From assembly GCF_002982075.1 (NCBI RefSeq), contig NZ_PUEJ01000003.1, positions 372,001-436,000 of the forward strand: DNA of 64,000 nt, written 5' to 3'. Positions 9,469 to 18,752 of the stretch are shown piece by piece. A program made the position numbers and the translations under genes. The notes below the pieces were generated by a model that had not been told where the DNA came from, ran no database searches, and saw only the letters and a list, made by a program, of their open reading frames with translations. The first letter of the stretch is position 1. Every line of letters starts with the position of its first letter. This DNA comes from Labrys okinawensis (lineage in GTDB: Bacteria > Pseudomonadota > Alphaproteobacteria > Rhizobiales > Labraceae).

Positions 9469-10282
9469 GGGCAGCCTGCTTGCGCCGTGCGGTTTCCGGC
9501 ATGCCCAGCGTCTGCATGTCGTGGAAGGAGACTAGGTCGTCGCCGGCCAGGAAGCAGCGCTGACCGCGGCCGGTGGTGATGCCCGAGGGTTCGGCGATCC
9601 ATTCGGTTTCGCGCCCCAGCAATAGTTTTTCCTCGGCCGTGCTGCCCTGATAGATCGCCGGCAGCAGCACCGGCGCGGAGGCGCCGTCGATCAGCGACAG
9701 CTCAGCACGCCGGAAGGCGAGATCACGCGGCCGGGCGATCGGCTCGACCGCCACCGAGGCGATCTTGGCGAAGTCGATCCACAGATAAGCGCCGCCCGTC
9801 ATGATGACCTCGAGCGCATGCGGCACCCGGTCGTCGAGATCCCGGAAGTCGCCGACCGGCCTGCCGTTCCACAGCATCGGCCGTTCGCCGCGAAGCCGGT
9901 CGAGGGCTTCCAGCGCGGGCCTTGCCGCGCCGCCCTCGCGATGGATGATGGCGAGTTCGATGGCTGCCTTGTCGAGCGCGCTCGGCCCCTGGGGAAATTC
10001 CGGCACGGCGCCGGCCTCGAACCAGGCCTTGCGGGCGGCCATGGCCCGCAGCTGGTTGCGCAGCAGGGCGAAGCCCATGGTGTCCTGCGGCGCTAGGGTC
10101 GCGGCGAGGCTGCATTGCGCATCGGCGCGTTCATAGTCGCCGGCGAGGACGAGCAGGTCGATATAAAGGTGGCGGGCGTCCCTCTCAGAGGGGTGGGTCC
10201 GCACATGCGCCTTGGCCTGGTCGAGAGCCTGGCTCAAGGAGCCTTCAGACAGGGAGCTGGCGATGCTGGCGGCGAGCGTCAT
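9461..10282 (-). CDS. tagJ: T6SS accessory protein TagJ (ImpE/SciE family)
   Basis: 273 residues. The N-terminal half has tetratricopeptide-like helices (ALDQAKAHVRTHPSERDARHL is the classic opening). The C-terminal half is the ImpE domain with PRDLAFRRAELSL and EEKLLLGRETEW. TagJ proteins are known to bind TssB and assist sheath handling by ClpV in some systems. The ATG overlaps the stop of the upstream tssC-like gene (ATGA), and its own end overlaps tssE. Confidence 0.92.
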   Translation of the reverse strand: MTLAASIASSLSEGSLSQALDQAKAHVRTHPSERDARHLYIDLLVLAGDYERADAQCSLAATLAPQDTMGFALLRNQLRAMAARKAWFEAGAVPEFPQGPSALDKAAIELAIIHREGGAARPALEALDRLRGERPMLWNGRPVGDFRDLDDRVPHALEVIMTGGAYLWIDFAKIASVAVEPIARPRDLAFRRAELSLIDGASAPVLLPAIYQGSTAEEKLLLGRETEWIAEPSGITTGRGQRCFLAGDDLVSFHDMQTLGMPETARRKQAAHG

Positions 10283-11730
10283 GCGGTCATCCTTCTGGGC
10301 AGGGCGGCCGTGTCGACGCTGCTCGTCGGCGGCGCCATTTCGGCAATGAGGTGGAAGCTGGTCGATACGTCGTCGAGCTGGAAATGCGGTTGCAGCCGCA
10401 CGGTGCAGATGAAGGTGCCGGGCTTGCCGGCAAGCTCCTCGACCGCGATGCCCGCCGAGCGCAGCGGATAGCGCGTGCGAAGGGGCAGGTCGGCATCGTC
10501 ATTGCCGAGCGTGTAACCCGACAGCCACTCCTCGAGCTTGCGCTGCAGCGCGGTGGCATCGGCCAGCCGGCCGACCTGGTCGCGCATGATCACCTTCAGA
10601 TAGTGTGAAAAGCGCGAGGCGCAGAGCACATATTGCAGCATGGCGGCAAGGCGCGCGTTCTGGCGTGCATTCTCATTGGCATAATGCTGTGGCGCGTGGA
10701 GCGACTGGTTGGCGTTGAAGATGGCCGAAGCCGACATGTAGGTGGTGCCGATCGGCACCAGCCCGTGATCGCAGAATTGCTGTTCCTGTCGGCTGGTCAG
10801 GCGCACTTCGACCGGCGCCTGGGCAGACAGGCCCTGGCTTTCGGTCGCAAAATCATAGGCAGCGAGTTCGGACGCGCTCAGCATGCCGCCATCGATGGCG
10901 TCCTGGGTGACGCCGCGTATGTCGGCGAACCAGCCGGACTGGATGAAATTGCGGATCACGATGGTTCCAAAGGCGAAGGCGCCGTTGCCCCACAGCAGGC
11001 TGGCGCCATCTGCCGATATGGTTTCGCGGAAGGGGAAGCCATCGTCGCGCCGCCGCGAATAGGGCTCGTAGGGCTGACGCATCAGGACGCGCGGCGCGAC
11101 CAGGCCGAGGAAGCGCGTGTCCTCATGGGTTCGCAGGCGGTTCCACCGCATGCGATCAGGGCTGGTATCGAGCCAGTTGAGATCCTGCACCCGGTTGAGT
11201 TCGGAAAAACTGTCGAGCCCGATCGCGCGCGGGGAGGCGCCGGCCACGAAGGGGCAGAATGCCGCCGCCGCCACCATGGCCAATTGTGTCAGCGTGCCGA
11301 CCACATCGCCGCCCTCCTGGGGATCGGTGGGCGAAATGTGATAGTCGCCGATGAGCAGGCCATAGGGCTCGCCCCCCGGCATGCCGAATTCGCGGTTATA
11401 GACCAGCTCGAACAGGTGGCTCTGGTCGAAGTCCGCTGCGCGTTCCATGCCGCGGGCCAGCTCCTTCCAGCTCAGTCCGAGCAGCTTGACCTTCACCTCG
11501 CTCGAGCGCGAGGCGACGCGCACCAGCATCGCCAGCCCGCGCCAGCGTGCTTCCATCGCCTGGAATTCGGGATGGTGCAGGATCGCGTTGACCTGGCGAT
11601 TCAGCGCCTCGTCGATCAGGGCGATGAGCCGATCTGCTCTGCCTCGCAGCAAGTTCTCGAAACCTATCGTCGGATATGGCTTCCAAAGGAAGCCGACAGT
11701 GCCGCCGGGCGGGCCGGCGGCACGGCTCAC
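10279..11730 (-). CDS. Second TssC-like sheath protein (ImpD/TssC40 type)
   Basis: 483 residues, homologous to the neighbouring tssC product but clearly divergent. Shared TssC landmarks include EARWRGL, EFGMPGGEPYGLLIGDY, SRFSHYLKVIMRD and a C-terminal TRYPLR. Rhizobial imp operons carry such a pair (TssC41 and TssC40 in Agrobacterium), and this gene occupies the TssC40 position between tssC and tagJ. The assigned start is a GTG with no good ribosome site, so the N-terminal 20-25 residues are uncertain. Its exact role relative to the canonical sheath subunit cannot be read from sequence. Confidence 0.88.
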   Translation of the reverse strand: MSRAAGPPGGTVGFLWKPYPTIGFENLLRGRADRLIALIDEALNRQVNAILHHPEFQAMEARWRGLAMLVRVASRSSEVKVKLLGLSWKELARGMERAADFDQSHLFELVYNREFGMPGGEPYGLLIGDYHISPTDPQEGGDVVGTLTQLAMVAAAAFCPFVAGASPRAIGLDSFSELNRVQDLNWLDTSPDRMRWNRLRTHEDTRFLGLVAPRVLMRQPYEPYSRRRDDGFPFRETISADGASLLWGNGAFAFGTIVIRNFIQSGWFADIRGVTQDAIDGGMLSASELAAYDFATESQGLSAQAPVEVRLTSRQEQQFCDHGLVPIGTTYMSASAIFNANQSLHAPQHYANENARQNARLAAMLQYVLCASRFSHYLKVIMRDQVGRLADATALQRKLEEWLSGYTLGNDDADLPLRTRYPLRSAGIAVEELAGKPGTFICTVRLQPHFQLDDVSTSFHLIAEMAPPTSSVDTAALPRRMTA

Positions 11731-11746
11731 TGACTATTTCGCCAGA

Positions 11747-13228
11747 TCAGTTCTTGGCGGGAATGCGAGCAACCATGCGCAGCGAGGTCGTCAATTCCTC
11801 CATCTGCAGCCAGGGGCGCATCCAGGCCACGGCATTGTAGGAGCCCGGCTTGCCCGGAACTTCCTGTACCGTCACCTTGGCATCGCGCAGCGGATAGCGC
11901 GCCCGGGTTTCCTCGCCGGCTTCGTCATTGGCGTTGACGTAGTTGGAGATCCAGCGATTGAGCCAGGCTTCGCAATCCTTGGCTTCCATGAAGGAGCCGA
12001 TCTTGTCGCGGCCCATGACCTTGAGATAGTGGGCGAAGCGCGAGGTCGCCATCATGTAGGGCAGGCGGGCCGAGACTGCGGCGTTGGCATTCGCCTCGGG
12101 CCGGTCGTAGAGCTTGGGCTTGTGGGCGGTCTGGGCACCGAAGAACACGGCATAATCGGTGTTCTTGTAATGGCACAGCGGCAGGAAGCCGAGCTTGCCG
12201 AGTTCGGCGTCGCGCCGGTCGGTGATGCCGACCTCGGTCGGGCATTTGAGATCGAGGTCGCCGTCGTCGCTGGAGAAGATGTGCATCGGCAGGTTCTCCA
12301 CCTTCCCGCCATTCTCGGCGCCGCGGATGGCGGTGCACCAGCCATATTTGGCGAAGGCCTCGGTCAGGCGCGTGCCCATCACATAGGCTGCGTTCATCCA
12401 GCAATAGTTGTTGTGCGGGAGTTCGCCGGTCTTGGAATCGCCGGTCTCATCATAGCCGAATTCGTCGATGGGATGCGTCTTGGGCCCATAGGGCATGCGG
12501 GCGAGCACGCGCGGCAGAGCCAGGGTGACGAAGCGCGAATCGTCGCTTTCGCGCAGCGAACGCCATTTGGCATATTCCACCGTCTCGAAGATCTTTTCCA
12601 GATCGCGCGGGCGCGCCAGTTCGCGATAATCCTCGAAGCCGAACATGCGCGGGCTCGCGGCCGAGATGAAGGGCGCGAAGGCCGCCGCCGCGATCGAGGA
12701 CAGGCCCTGGAGCAACTGGACGTCGTCGAAGGAGTTGTCGAACTCGTAATCGCCGATGATCGCGCCCATCGGCTCGCCGCCGGGCGTGCCGAATTCGTCC
12801 TCATAGATCGACTTGAACAGGCGCGACTGGTCGAACTCGACGGCCTTGGACAGGTCCCTGGCGAGATCGCGCTTGGAGGCGTTGAGCACCCGGATCTTCA
12901 GATTGACGCTGGTCTCCGAGTTCTTCACCAGATAGTTCAGGCCGCGCCAGGCGCCCTCGAGTTTGGTGAATTCGGGCGACTGCATGATCGCCGCGAGCTG
13001 GCGCGAGATCGTCTTGTCGATGGCGGCGATGGCGTTGTTGAGCGTCACCGTCAGGTTGCGGTCGTAGACCACCGTGCCCTTGAGGGCCTGGTCGGTCAGC
13101 GTGCGCAGCAGGTCCTGGGCGCGGTCCGGCTCGGTCTGGCGCGTGGCCGACACCACCTTGGAGAGCAGGCTCTCTTCCGCAGTCGTTTCGACGACGACGT
13201 CGCGCTGGGCTTGGGTCTTCGCATTCAT
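11747..13228 (-). CDS. tssC: Type VI secretion contractile sheath large subunit TssC (VipB/EvpB)
   Basis: 493 residues, the normal size for TssC, with [31 protein letters not shown], a central [11 protein letters not shown] and the C-terminal [18 protein letters not shown] segment. TssC co-assembles with TssB into the contractile sheath around the Hcp tube and is recycled by ClpV. A GAGGAT ribosome site precedes the ATG. It lies 26 bases after tssB and 16 bases before the second tssC-like gene. Confidence 0.96.
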   Translation of the reverse strand: MNAKTQAQRDVVVETTAEESLLSKVVSATRQTEPDRAQDLLRTLTDQALKGTVVYDRNLTVTLNNAIAAIDKTISRQLAAIMQSPEFTKLEGAWRGLNYLVKNSETSVNLKIRVLNASKRDLARDLSKAVEFDQSRLFKSIYEDEFGTPGGEPMGAIIGDYEFDNSFDDVQLLQGLSSIAAAAFAPFISAASPRMFGFEDYRELARPRDLEKIFETVEYAKWRSLRESDDSRFVTLALPRVLARMPYGPKTHPIDEFGYDETGDSKTGELPHNNYCWMNAAYVMGTRLTEAFAKYGWCTAIRGAENGGKVENLPMHIFSSDDGDLDLKCPTEVGITDRRDAELGKLGFLPLCHYKNTDYAVFFGAQTAHKPKLYDRPEANANAAVSARLPYMMATSRFAHYLKVMGRDKIGSFMEAKDCEAWLNRWISNYVNANDEAGEETRARYPLRDAKVTVQEVPGKPGSYNAVAWMRPWLQMEELTTSLRMVARIPAKN

Positions 13229-13254
13229 GGCTCGATCCTCGTATCGCTGCGGCG

Positions 13255-13770
13255 TCAGTTCGCCGAGCCGTCCTTCTTGTTGCCGCCGAGTTCGCCGACC
13301 AGTTGCTTGATGTCGGACTGGTTCTGCAGAATGTTTTCGAGCAGCCGCTCCAGGTCCTCGGAACGATCGGCCTTGCTCATCAGGTCGCGCAGCTGGTTGC
13401 GGGCGTCGAGCAGGGCCTTGAGCGCCGGCACCTGGTTGACGATCGCGCCCGGCTCGAAATCTTCCATGCTCTCGAATTTGAGATTGACGGCGAGGTCGGT
13501 CCCGTCATCGGCGAGGGTGTTCTCGACCGCGATGTTGAGGCCGGGCGTCATGCGGCGCATGACGTCGTCGAAATTGTCGCGATCGATCTGCACGAATTTG
13601 CGCTCGCCGAAAGGCTTGAGCGGCTGGGTGGGGTTGCCGGAGAAATCGCCGAGCACGCCGACGACGAAGGGCAGCTCCTTGACGACCATCGCCCCTTCGG
13701 TTTCGACTTCGTACTTGATGTGGACTCGGGGCTTGCGCACCCTTTCGAGCTTGGCGTGAACGCTTTCCAT
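13255..13770 (-). CDS. tssB: Type VI secretion contractile sheath small subunit TssB (VipA)
   Basis: 171 residues, typical of TssB. The motifs [27 protein letters not shown] and [13 protein letters not shown] are family signatures. TssB and TssC interlock to form the sheath. The ATG has an AGGA ribosome site. Unlike the rest of the operon, a 132-base gap with a strong hairpin separates it from tssA upstream, which may set its expression apart from tssA. Confidence 0.96.
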   Translation of the reverse strand: MESVHAKLERVRKPRVHIKYEVETEGAMVVKELPFVVGVLGDFSGNPTQPLKPFGERKFVQIDRDNFDDVMRRMTPGLNIAVENTLADDGTDLAVNLKFESMEDFEPGAIVNQVPALKALLDARNQLRDLMSKADRSEDLERLLENILQNQSDIKQLVGELGGNKKDGSAN

Positions 13771-13847
13771 CTTGGTCTTCCTGTCTGTGCCGGGGGCACG
13801 TTGATAAAATTGGCACGCTGATCGGTTTCTTGCGTCGTTCGGAACGG

Positions 13848-13902
13848 GAGGCGCCCCGGGGCGGGGAAGGCTTCAATCCACGCCCCGGCACCGGGGAGCC
13901 TC
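13848..13902 (-). promoter_or_regulatory. GC-rich hairpin between tssA and tssB
   Basis: Immediately after the tssA stop codon, arms at 13848-13863 and 13881-13902 pair as a long, mostly G-C stem (GAGGC at one foot, GCCTC at the other, with a two- to six-base bulge). No T-run follows in the direction of transcription, so it is more likely an mRNA processing, stability or attenuation element than a full terminator. Confidence 0.5.
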
Positions 13903-14967
13903 TCAATTGTCCCGTTTTTCGGTCTTGGCCTGGATCCCGGCCGCGGTCAGGACGGCGTTGCGCGTCTGCGCCTCGGGCAGGAGCTCGGCCAGCAGTTCGG
14001 AAAAGTCCATGCGCCCTCTGCGCACCAGAGTTTCGATGGCTAAGGAAATCGGCGAATGCGGTTCCGTCCGTCGGAAATGACGGGCGACGGCGAGCAGAAT
14101 TTCGAAAGCTTCCTCACGTGAACCGATGCTGCCGGGAGTGAGGGGGCGCGGCGCTGACGGTGCCGGAGCGGCGCTATCGGCGTTGGGCGCCTGGACTTCG
14201 GCCCCAGTGCCCGGCGCCGTAACATCTTCTTCCGCGCCGAGACCGGTGAGGTCGCGGATGGCAGCGGCGACCTCCTGCAGCACGTTGCGGGTGTTGGAGC
14301 TTGGCGGTGCCCGGTCCCCGCAGCGTTCGGTCAGGACCGCCGCCAGTTTGGTGAAGGAGGCGATGCAGTCGTTGACGACAGCCAGATGGGCCGCCATGGC
14401 GGCCATTCCCGCCTCCGCCGCCGCTTCGTGCAGGAGGTCACGTCGCTCGGTCTCTCCGGCCCGCTGGGCGAGCTGATAGTCCCACAGCGAGTGCTGGGCG
14501 AAGCCGCCATTGGGCACCAGCGAGGTCAGGCGAATCGCCTGGATCAGCGAGCCTTCGCCATTGACGCCATTGAGGCCGGCGAGGGGAGCCAGCCGTTCCT
14601 CGATATCGTCGTCGCCAATGGAGTGCAGCTCTTCCCAATAATTGTCCAAAAGCGACATCATGGCGGTGAAGCTGTCCTGCAGGCCCTCGAATCCACGCAG
14701 CCTGAGCTGCGCCTCGGCAAGCCAAGCAAGGATTTCGATATCCTTGCTGTTGGACGACAAGATCTGCAGACCTAGTTCGTTGACCTCATGCCAGGCCGGT
14801 GTAAGCCGAATATTGTCATTCGGAGACGCGCCGCGCTCGACGCTTCGAGCAGCATTGCGAGCATCCTTAATCCGATAATACTTTTCCTGATATTTGGGAG
14901 TTACCCGAATATTCTCCCCGCATGGGTTATCCTGCCCAATTGGAGAGATGATCTCCCTTAAATCCAT
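13903..14967 (-). CDS. tssA: Type VI secretion protein TssA (ImpA N-terminal domain)
   Basis: 354 residues. The conserved ImpA N-terminal domain begins at MDLREIISPIGQDNPCGENI and includes the EVNELGLQILSSNSKDIEIL and LAEAQLRLRGFEGL segments. A proline/alanine-rich linker near residues 250-280 precedes a short C-terminal helical region. TssA primes and caps sheath-tube assembly. An ATG start is preferred over a GTG six bases upstream. It is the first gene of the leftward imp operon, with its promoter in the region shared with clpV. Confidence 0.92.
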   Translation of the reverse strand: MDLREIISPIGQDNPCGENIRVTPKYQEKYYRIKDARNAARSVERGASPNDNIRLTPAWHEVNELGLQILSSNSKDIEILAWLAEAQLRLRGFEGLQDSFTAMMSLLDNYWEELHSIGDDDIEERLAPLAGLNGVNGEGSLIQAIRLTSLVPNGGFAQHSLWDYQLAQRAGETERRDLLHEAAAEAGMAAMAAHLAVVNDCIASFTKLAAVLTERCGDRAPPSSNTRNVLQEVAAAIRDLTGLGAEEDVTAPGTGAEVQAPNADSAAPAPSAPRPLTPGSIGSREEAFEILLAVARHFRRTEPHSPISLAIETLVRRGRMDFSELLAELLPEAQTRNAVLTAAGIQAKTEKRDN

Positions 14968-15338
14968 CAGCACAGCGGCCCCAAGCTTTAAACTCCTGAC
15001 ACATCCCGATGGCAGTCTGCTTCCAAAGGCTCAAGCATTCTGTTTCCAAAGGTACAGTAATGTCAATGCCACAGCCGGTATGATGAATTAATGACGGAAT
15101 ACGGTATTACTCTACAGTTTTCCAATCGATGAAGAATCATATGAATCACGTCGTGCAATTGTCATCAAAATGTCATGTACTATTGTACCTCCAATTTCAG
15201 GCTAGACTCGCAGTGGTGTACCAGTATCTTGGCTTTTGTAATAATAGCTCTATAGACGAAAAATAGGAATCCTGCTTAACTCACTTGACGTTACGGCGCA
15301 TTGGCGTGTGAGCAGAAAAACCTACGTGGAATTCGTGG
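14968..15338. promoter_or_regulatory. Divergent promoter region between the imp and clpV-hcp operons
   Basis: 371 bases without a gene, clearly richer in A and T than its surroundings, lying between two divergently transcribed T6SS operons. Two short inverted repeats stand out: AATAC-G-GTATT at 15098-15108 and GTAC-TATT-GTAC at 15177-15188. Either could be a regulator site, but neither matches an operator I can name. No confident -35/-10 pair was assigned. Confidence 0.6.
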
Positions 15339-18113
15339 ATGCCGAATATCGATCTCAACCAACTTGTCAGGATGTTGGGACCGGAGCTGCGTGTCGCTCT
15401 TGAGACAGCTGCATCCATTGCCGCGCGCAACGCAAACCCCACCGTGGAGGTGGTGCATTGGCTGAGCGGCCTCGTCCAGGCCCCCGGCCTGGTGGCGCGA
15501 TTCGAACAGGCAGGGATCGGCGTCGAAGCGCTCAGGCGCGAACTCGACATGGCCATTGCCGATCTGTCGCGGGACAGCCAGGCGCAGCTGACCTTGTCGC
15601 AGAATGTGCTGGCGCTGGCTCGCGAGGCGTGGCTGGTGGCCTCGCTGCAGTTCGGGCGCAGCCGCGTGGAATTCGGTGATCTCCTGGTGGCGCTGGCCAC
15701 CGAGCAGAATCTCCGCATCGTGGCGCGGGCCACGGCGCCGAGCCTGCGCGACATCGACCTCAAGGCCGTCGAAGCGGCGCTTGCCGATCTCAAGACGGGG
15801 GAGGCGGATCCGGCTCCCGCCGGAACGCCGCCGGCCGGGGTTGCCGCCGGCGAGAGCGATTTCCTGCGGCTTTACACCCAGGACATGACGGCGGATGCCC
15901 GTTCCGGGCGAATCGATCCGGTGATCGGGCGCGACCGCGAATTGCGCCAGGTTATCGACGTCTTGATGCGCCGCCGGCAAAACAACCCGATCCTGGTTGG
16001 CGAGGCCGGGGTCGGCAAGACGGCGATCGCCGAGGCGCTGGCCCTGGAGATCGCAGCCGGCAACGTGCCGGCTCTGCTGAAGGACGTCCGCCTGCTGTCG
16101 CTCGATCTCAGCCTCCTGCAGGCCGGAGCGGGCGTGAAAGGGGAATTCGAGCGCCGGCTCCACGGCGTGGTGGATGCGGTCAAGGCCTCGCCGGTGCCGA
16201 TCATCCTGTTCATCGACGAGGCGCACAGCCTGATCGGGGCCGGCGGCCAGGCCGGGCAGGGCGATGCCGCCAATATTCTCAAACCCTCGCTAGCGCGTGG
16301 CGAGCTGCGCACCATCGCCGCCACGACCTGGGGCGAATATAAGCGTTTCATCGAACGCGATGCGGCGCTGACCCGTCGTTTCCAGACGGTGAAGGTCGAC
16401 GAGCCCGACGAAGAAACCGCGATTCGGATGCTGCGCGGCGTCGCCGGTGCCTTCCGGTCGCATCATAAGGTTCGCATCCGCGACGAGGCGCTGGCCGCGG
16501 CGGTACAATTGTCCGCACGTTACATTCCGGCCCGCCAGTTGCCCGACAAGGCGATCAGCCTGATCGACACAGCTGCGGCGGCGGTTTCCCTGGGGCGGCA
16601 GGCCGTTCCGGAGGCGATCCGGTCCTTGCGGGGCGAGCGCGATTTGCTGGAGGTCGAGGCCGCCTGGCTCGCCAAGGAGCCGGAGAGCGCGGAGGGCCTG
16701 GAACGGCGCAGGCGCATCGACGAGCGGCTCGCGGCGATCGCCGGCGAAATCGAGGGGCTCGAGGCGCGTTTCGAGGCCGAGGCGCGCCTGGTGGAGGAAG
16801 CCGATCGGCTGGAGGCGATCCTGTCGGGTGAAAATGAAGCGGGCGAGCCGTCGGCGCCGGGCGGCGAAGATGGCAAGGTCGCGCCTTTCCCCGAACAGCC
16901 CGGTACCCGCGAAAGCGTCCGCGCTGCGTTGTCGGCGGCCGAAGGCAGTCTCGCCGAACTGGTCGGCGAGGCGCCCCTGCTGCCGCGTGCCGTCGACCGC
17001 GAAGTGATCGCTGCCCTGGTGGCGCGCTGGACCGGTATTCCGGTGGGCAAACTGCTGACCGACCAGATCGAGGCGGTCAAGACGCTGGAGGCTCGCCTCA
17101 AGGAGCGCGTCATCGGCCAGGACGGCGCCATCGGCCGCGTCGCCTCGGCGATGCGCACGGCCCGGGCAGGGCTCAACGATCCGCGCCGGCCGCCGGCCGT
17201 GTTCCTGTTCGTCGGCATGTCCGGCACCGGCAAGACCGAGACGGCGCTGGCGCTCGCCGACCTGCTCTATGGCGGCAGCCAATACCTGACCACCATCAAC
17301 ATGTCGGAATTCAAGGAGGAGCATAAGATCTCCATGCTCCTGGGCTCGCCGCCCGGCTATGTCGGCTATGGCGAAGGCGGCGTCCTGACCGAAGCCGTGC
17401 GGCGCCGGCCCTATGGCGTGCTGCTGCTCGACGAGATCGACAAGGCCCATCCCGGCGTCCAGGAGATCTTCTACCAGGTCTTCGACAAGGGCACGCTGCG
17501 CGACGGCGAAGGCCGCGACATCGATTTCAAGAACACCACCATCGTGATGACCGCCAATACCGGCTCGGAGTTGCTGGCCACGCTGGCGGCCGATCCCGAC
17601 ACCATGCCCGAAGGCGAGGCGCTGGAGGGGATGCTGCTCGGCGAACTGCAGAAGCAGTTCAAGCCCGCTTTCCTCGGCCGCACCACCATCCTGCCCTTCA
17701 TGCCGCTCGGCAGGGAGGCGCTGTCGGGCATCGTCGACATCCAGATCGGGCGGATCCGGGACCGCGTCGCGGCGAGCTATGGCAGCGAGGTGGCCCTGCT
17801 GGCCCAGGCGCGCGAGGCCCTGGTCGCCCGTGCCGGCACCAGCGAGATGGGCGCGCGCGCCATCGAGGCGATGATTGCGCGCGAACTCCTGCCGGACCTG
17901 TCCACCTTTTTCCTCGATCAGGTCGCCGCCGGGCGCAAGGCGGCGCGGATCGAGATCGGATTTGACGGCCACCGTTTCAGCATTGCCGCTGGGCCGGCGG
18001 TGGCCGCCAAGGAATTCGCCGGGCCGGAGAGACGGCCGGCGGATAAAGCAGCCTCGAATGGCAAGAAGGCTCATTCGGATGCGGTACGACCCAGAAAGGC
18101 GCGAGCGCCTTGA
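15339..18113 (+). CDS. clpV: T6SS AAA+ ATPase ClpV (ClpB family)
   Basis: 924 residues with a Clp N-domain (about 1-150) and two AAA+ modules. The first has GEAGVGKT (Lys 227) and Walker B ILFIDEAHSLIGAGG; the second has GMSGTGKTE (Lys 632) and VLLLDEIDKAHP. A helical middle domain rich in Arg and Glu separates them. ClpV extracts TssC from contracted sheath for reuse. The N-terminal MPNIDLNQLVRMLGPELR and position next to hcp mark it as ClpV rather than housekeeping ClpB. It is the first gene of the rightward effector operon, as in Agrobacterium. Confidence 0.96.
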   Translation: MPNIDLNQLVRMLGPELRVALETAASIAARNANPTVEVVHWLSGLVQAPGLVARFEQAGIGVEALRRELDMAIADLSRDSQAQLTLSQNVLALAREAWLVASLQFGRSRVEFGDLLVALATEQNLRIVARATAPSLRDIDLKAVEAALADLKTGEADPAPAGTPPAGVAAGESDFLRLYTQDMTADARSGRIDPVIGRDRELRQVIDVLMRRRQNNPILVGEAGVGKTAIAEALALEIAAGNVPALLKDVRLLSLDLSLLQAGAGVKGEFERRLHGVVDAVKASPVPIILFIDEAHSLIGAGGQAGQGDAANILKPSLARGELRTIAATTWGEYKRFIERDAALTRRFQTVKVDEPDEETAIRMLRGVAGAFRSHHKVRIRDEALAAAVQLSARYIPARQLPDKAISLIDTAAAAVSLGRQAVPEAIRSLRGERDLLEVEAAWLAKEPESAEGLERRRRIDERLAAIAGEIEGLEARFEAEARLVEEADRLEAILSGENEAGEPSAPGGEDGKVAPFPEQPGTRESVRAALSAAEGSLAELVGEAPLLPRAVDREVIAALVARWTGIPVGKLLTDQIEAVKTLEARLKERVIGQDGAIGRVASAMRTARAGLNDPRRPPAVFLFVGMSGTGKTETALALADLLYGGSQYLTTINMSEFKEEHKISMLLGSPPGYVGYGEGGVLTEAVRRRPYGVLLLDEIDKAHPGVQEIFYQVFDKGTLRDGEGRDIDFKNTTIVMTANTGSELLATLAADPDTMPEGEALEGMLLGELQKQFKPAFLGRTTILPFMPLGREALSGIVDIQIGRIRDRVAASYGSEVALLAQAREALVARAGTSEMGARAIEAMIARELLPDLSTFFLDQVAAGRKAARIEIGFDGHRFSIAAGPAVAAKEFAGPERRPADKAASNGKKAHSDAVRPRKARAP

Positions 18114-18155
18114 CCTGTCTTAAGCCGATTCAACTTCGAACAGGAGAGAAGTAGT

Positions 18156-18632
18156 ATGCCGATTTATCTGCAGCTCGATGGTATCCAGGGCGACGCCACC
18201 CAGGAACAGCACAAGAAGTGGATGGATATCGAAGCCATTCACTGGAACGTTTCGCGCAACATGAATACCTCGGCGGGTTCCGCCGCCAACCGTGAAGCCT
18301 CCGAGCCGACGATTTCGGAAGTGATCCTGACCAAGGTCAGCGATTCCTCCTCCACCCGGCTGTTCCAGGAAGCCTGCTCGGGCCGCACCGGCAAGACGGC
18401 GGTGATCCATCTGGTGTCCACCGGCAGCCCCGGCAACACCTATATCGAATACACGCTGACCAACACGCTGATCGCCAATTATTCGGTCGATTCCAACGGC
18501 GACCGCCCGGTCGAGACGATCCGGCTGAACTTCACCAAGATGCAGGTGAAGTACACCCCCTACAACGAGGACAACACCTCGGGCTCGCCGACGATCGCCA
18601 CCTACGATCTGGCCACCACGAAGGCCGCCTAA
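18156..18632 (+). CDS. hcp: Hcp, T6SS inner tube and effector carrier protein
   Basis: 158 residues, the usual size of Hcp1-type proteins (MPIYLQLDGIQGDAT at the start, IEYTLTNTLIANYSV near the middle). Hcp hexamers stack into the tube expelled by the sheath. An AGGAGA ribosome site lies ahead of the ATG. It follows clpV by 42 bases and is followed by a perfect hairpin that may stabilise its message relative to the downstream genes. Confidence 0.97.
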   Translation: MPIYLQLDGIQGDATQEQHKKWMDIEAIHWNVSRNMNTSAGSAANREASEPTISEVILTKVSDSSSTRLFQEACSGRTGKTAVIHLVSTGSPGNTYIEYTLTNTLIANYSVDSNGDRPVETIRLNFTKMQVKYTPYNEDNTSGSPTIATYDLATTKAA

Positions 18633-18645
18633 GCGTTTCTCCATG

Positions 18646-18677
18646 CTGGACGCCGGCCGCTCGCGGCTGGCGTCCAG
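18646..18677 (+). promoter_or_regulatory. Hairpin downstream of hcp
   Basis: Arms CTGGACGCC and GGCGTCCAG pair perfectly, with an additional GCCGC/GCGGC pairing inside. It starts 13 bases after the hcp stop and is followed by TTCGTTCTTTC, a weak T-run. It could act as a leaky terminator or as a 3' stabiliser that keeps Hcp output high relative to vgrG and the effector. Confidence 0.55.
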
Positions 18678-18752
18678 TTCGTTCTTTCATGCCTCGAATT
18701 TCTCGGCCGAGGCGCCACCGACACAGGCTTCAATCAGCGAAGGGGTAGCACG

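Noticed and set aside
11447..13759. Very long open frame (about 770 codons) on the plus strand opposite tssB and tssC
   Set aside because: It lies fully antisense to two certain T6SS genes; high-GC codon bias produces such mirror frames and the product resembles no family.
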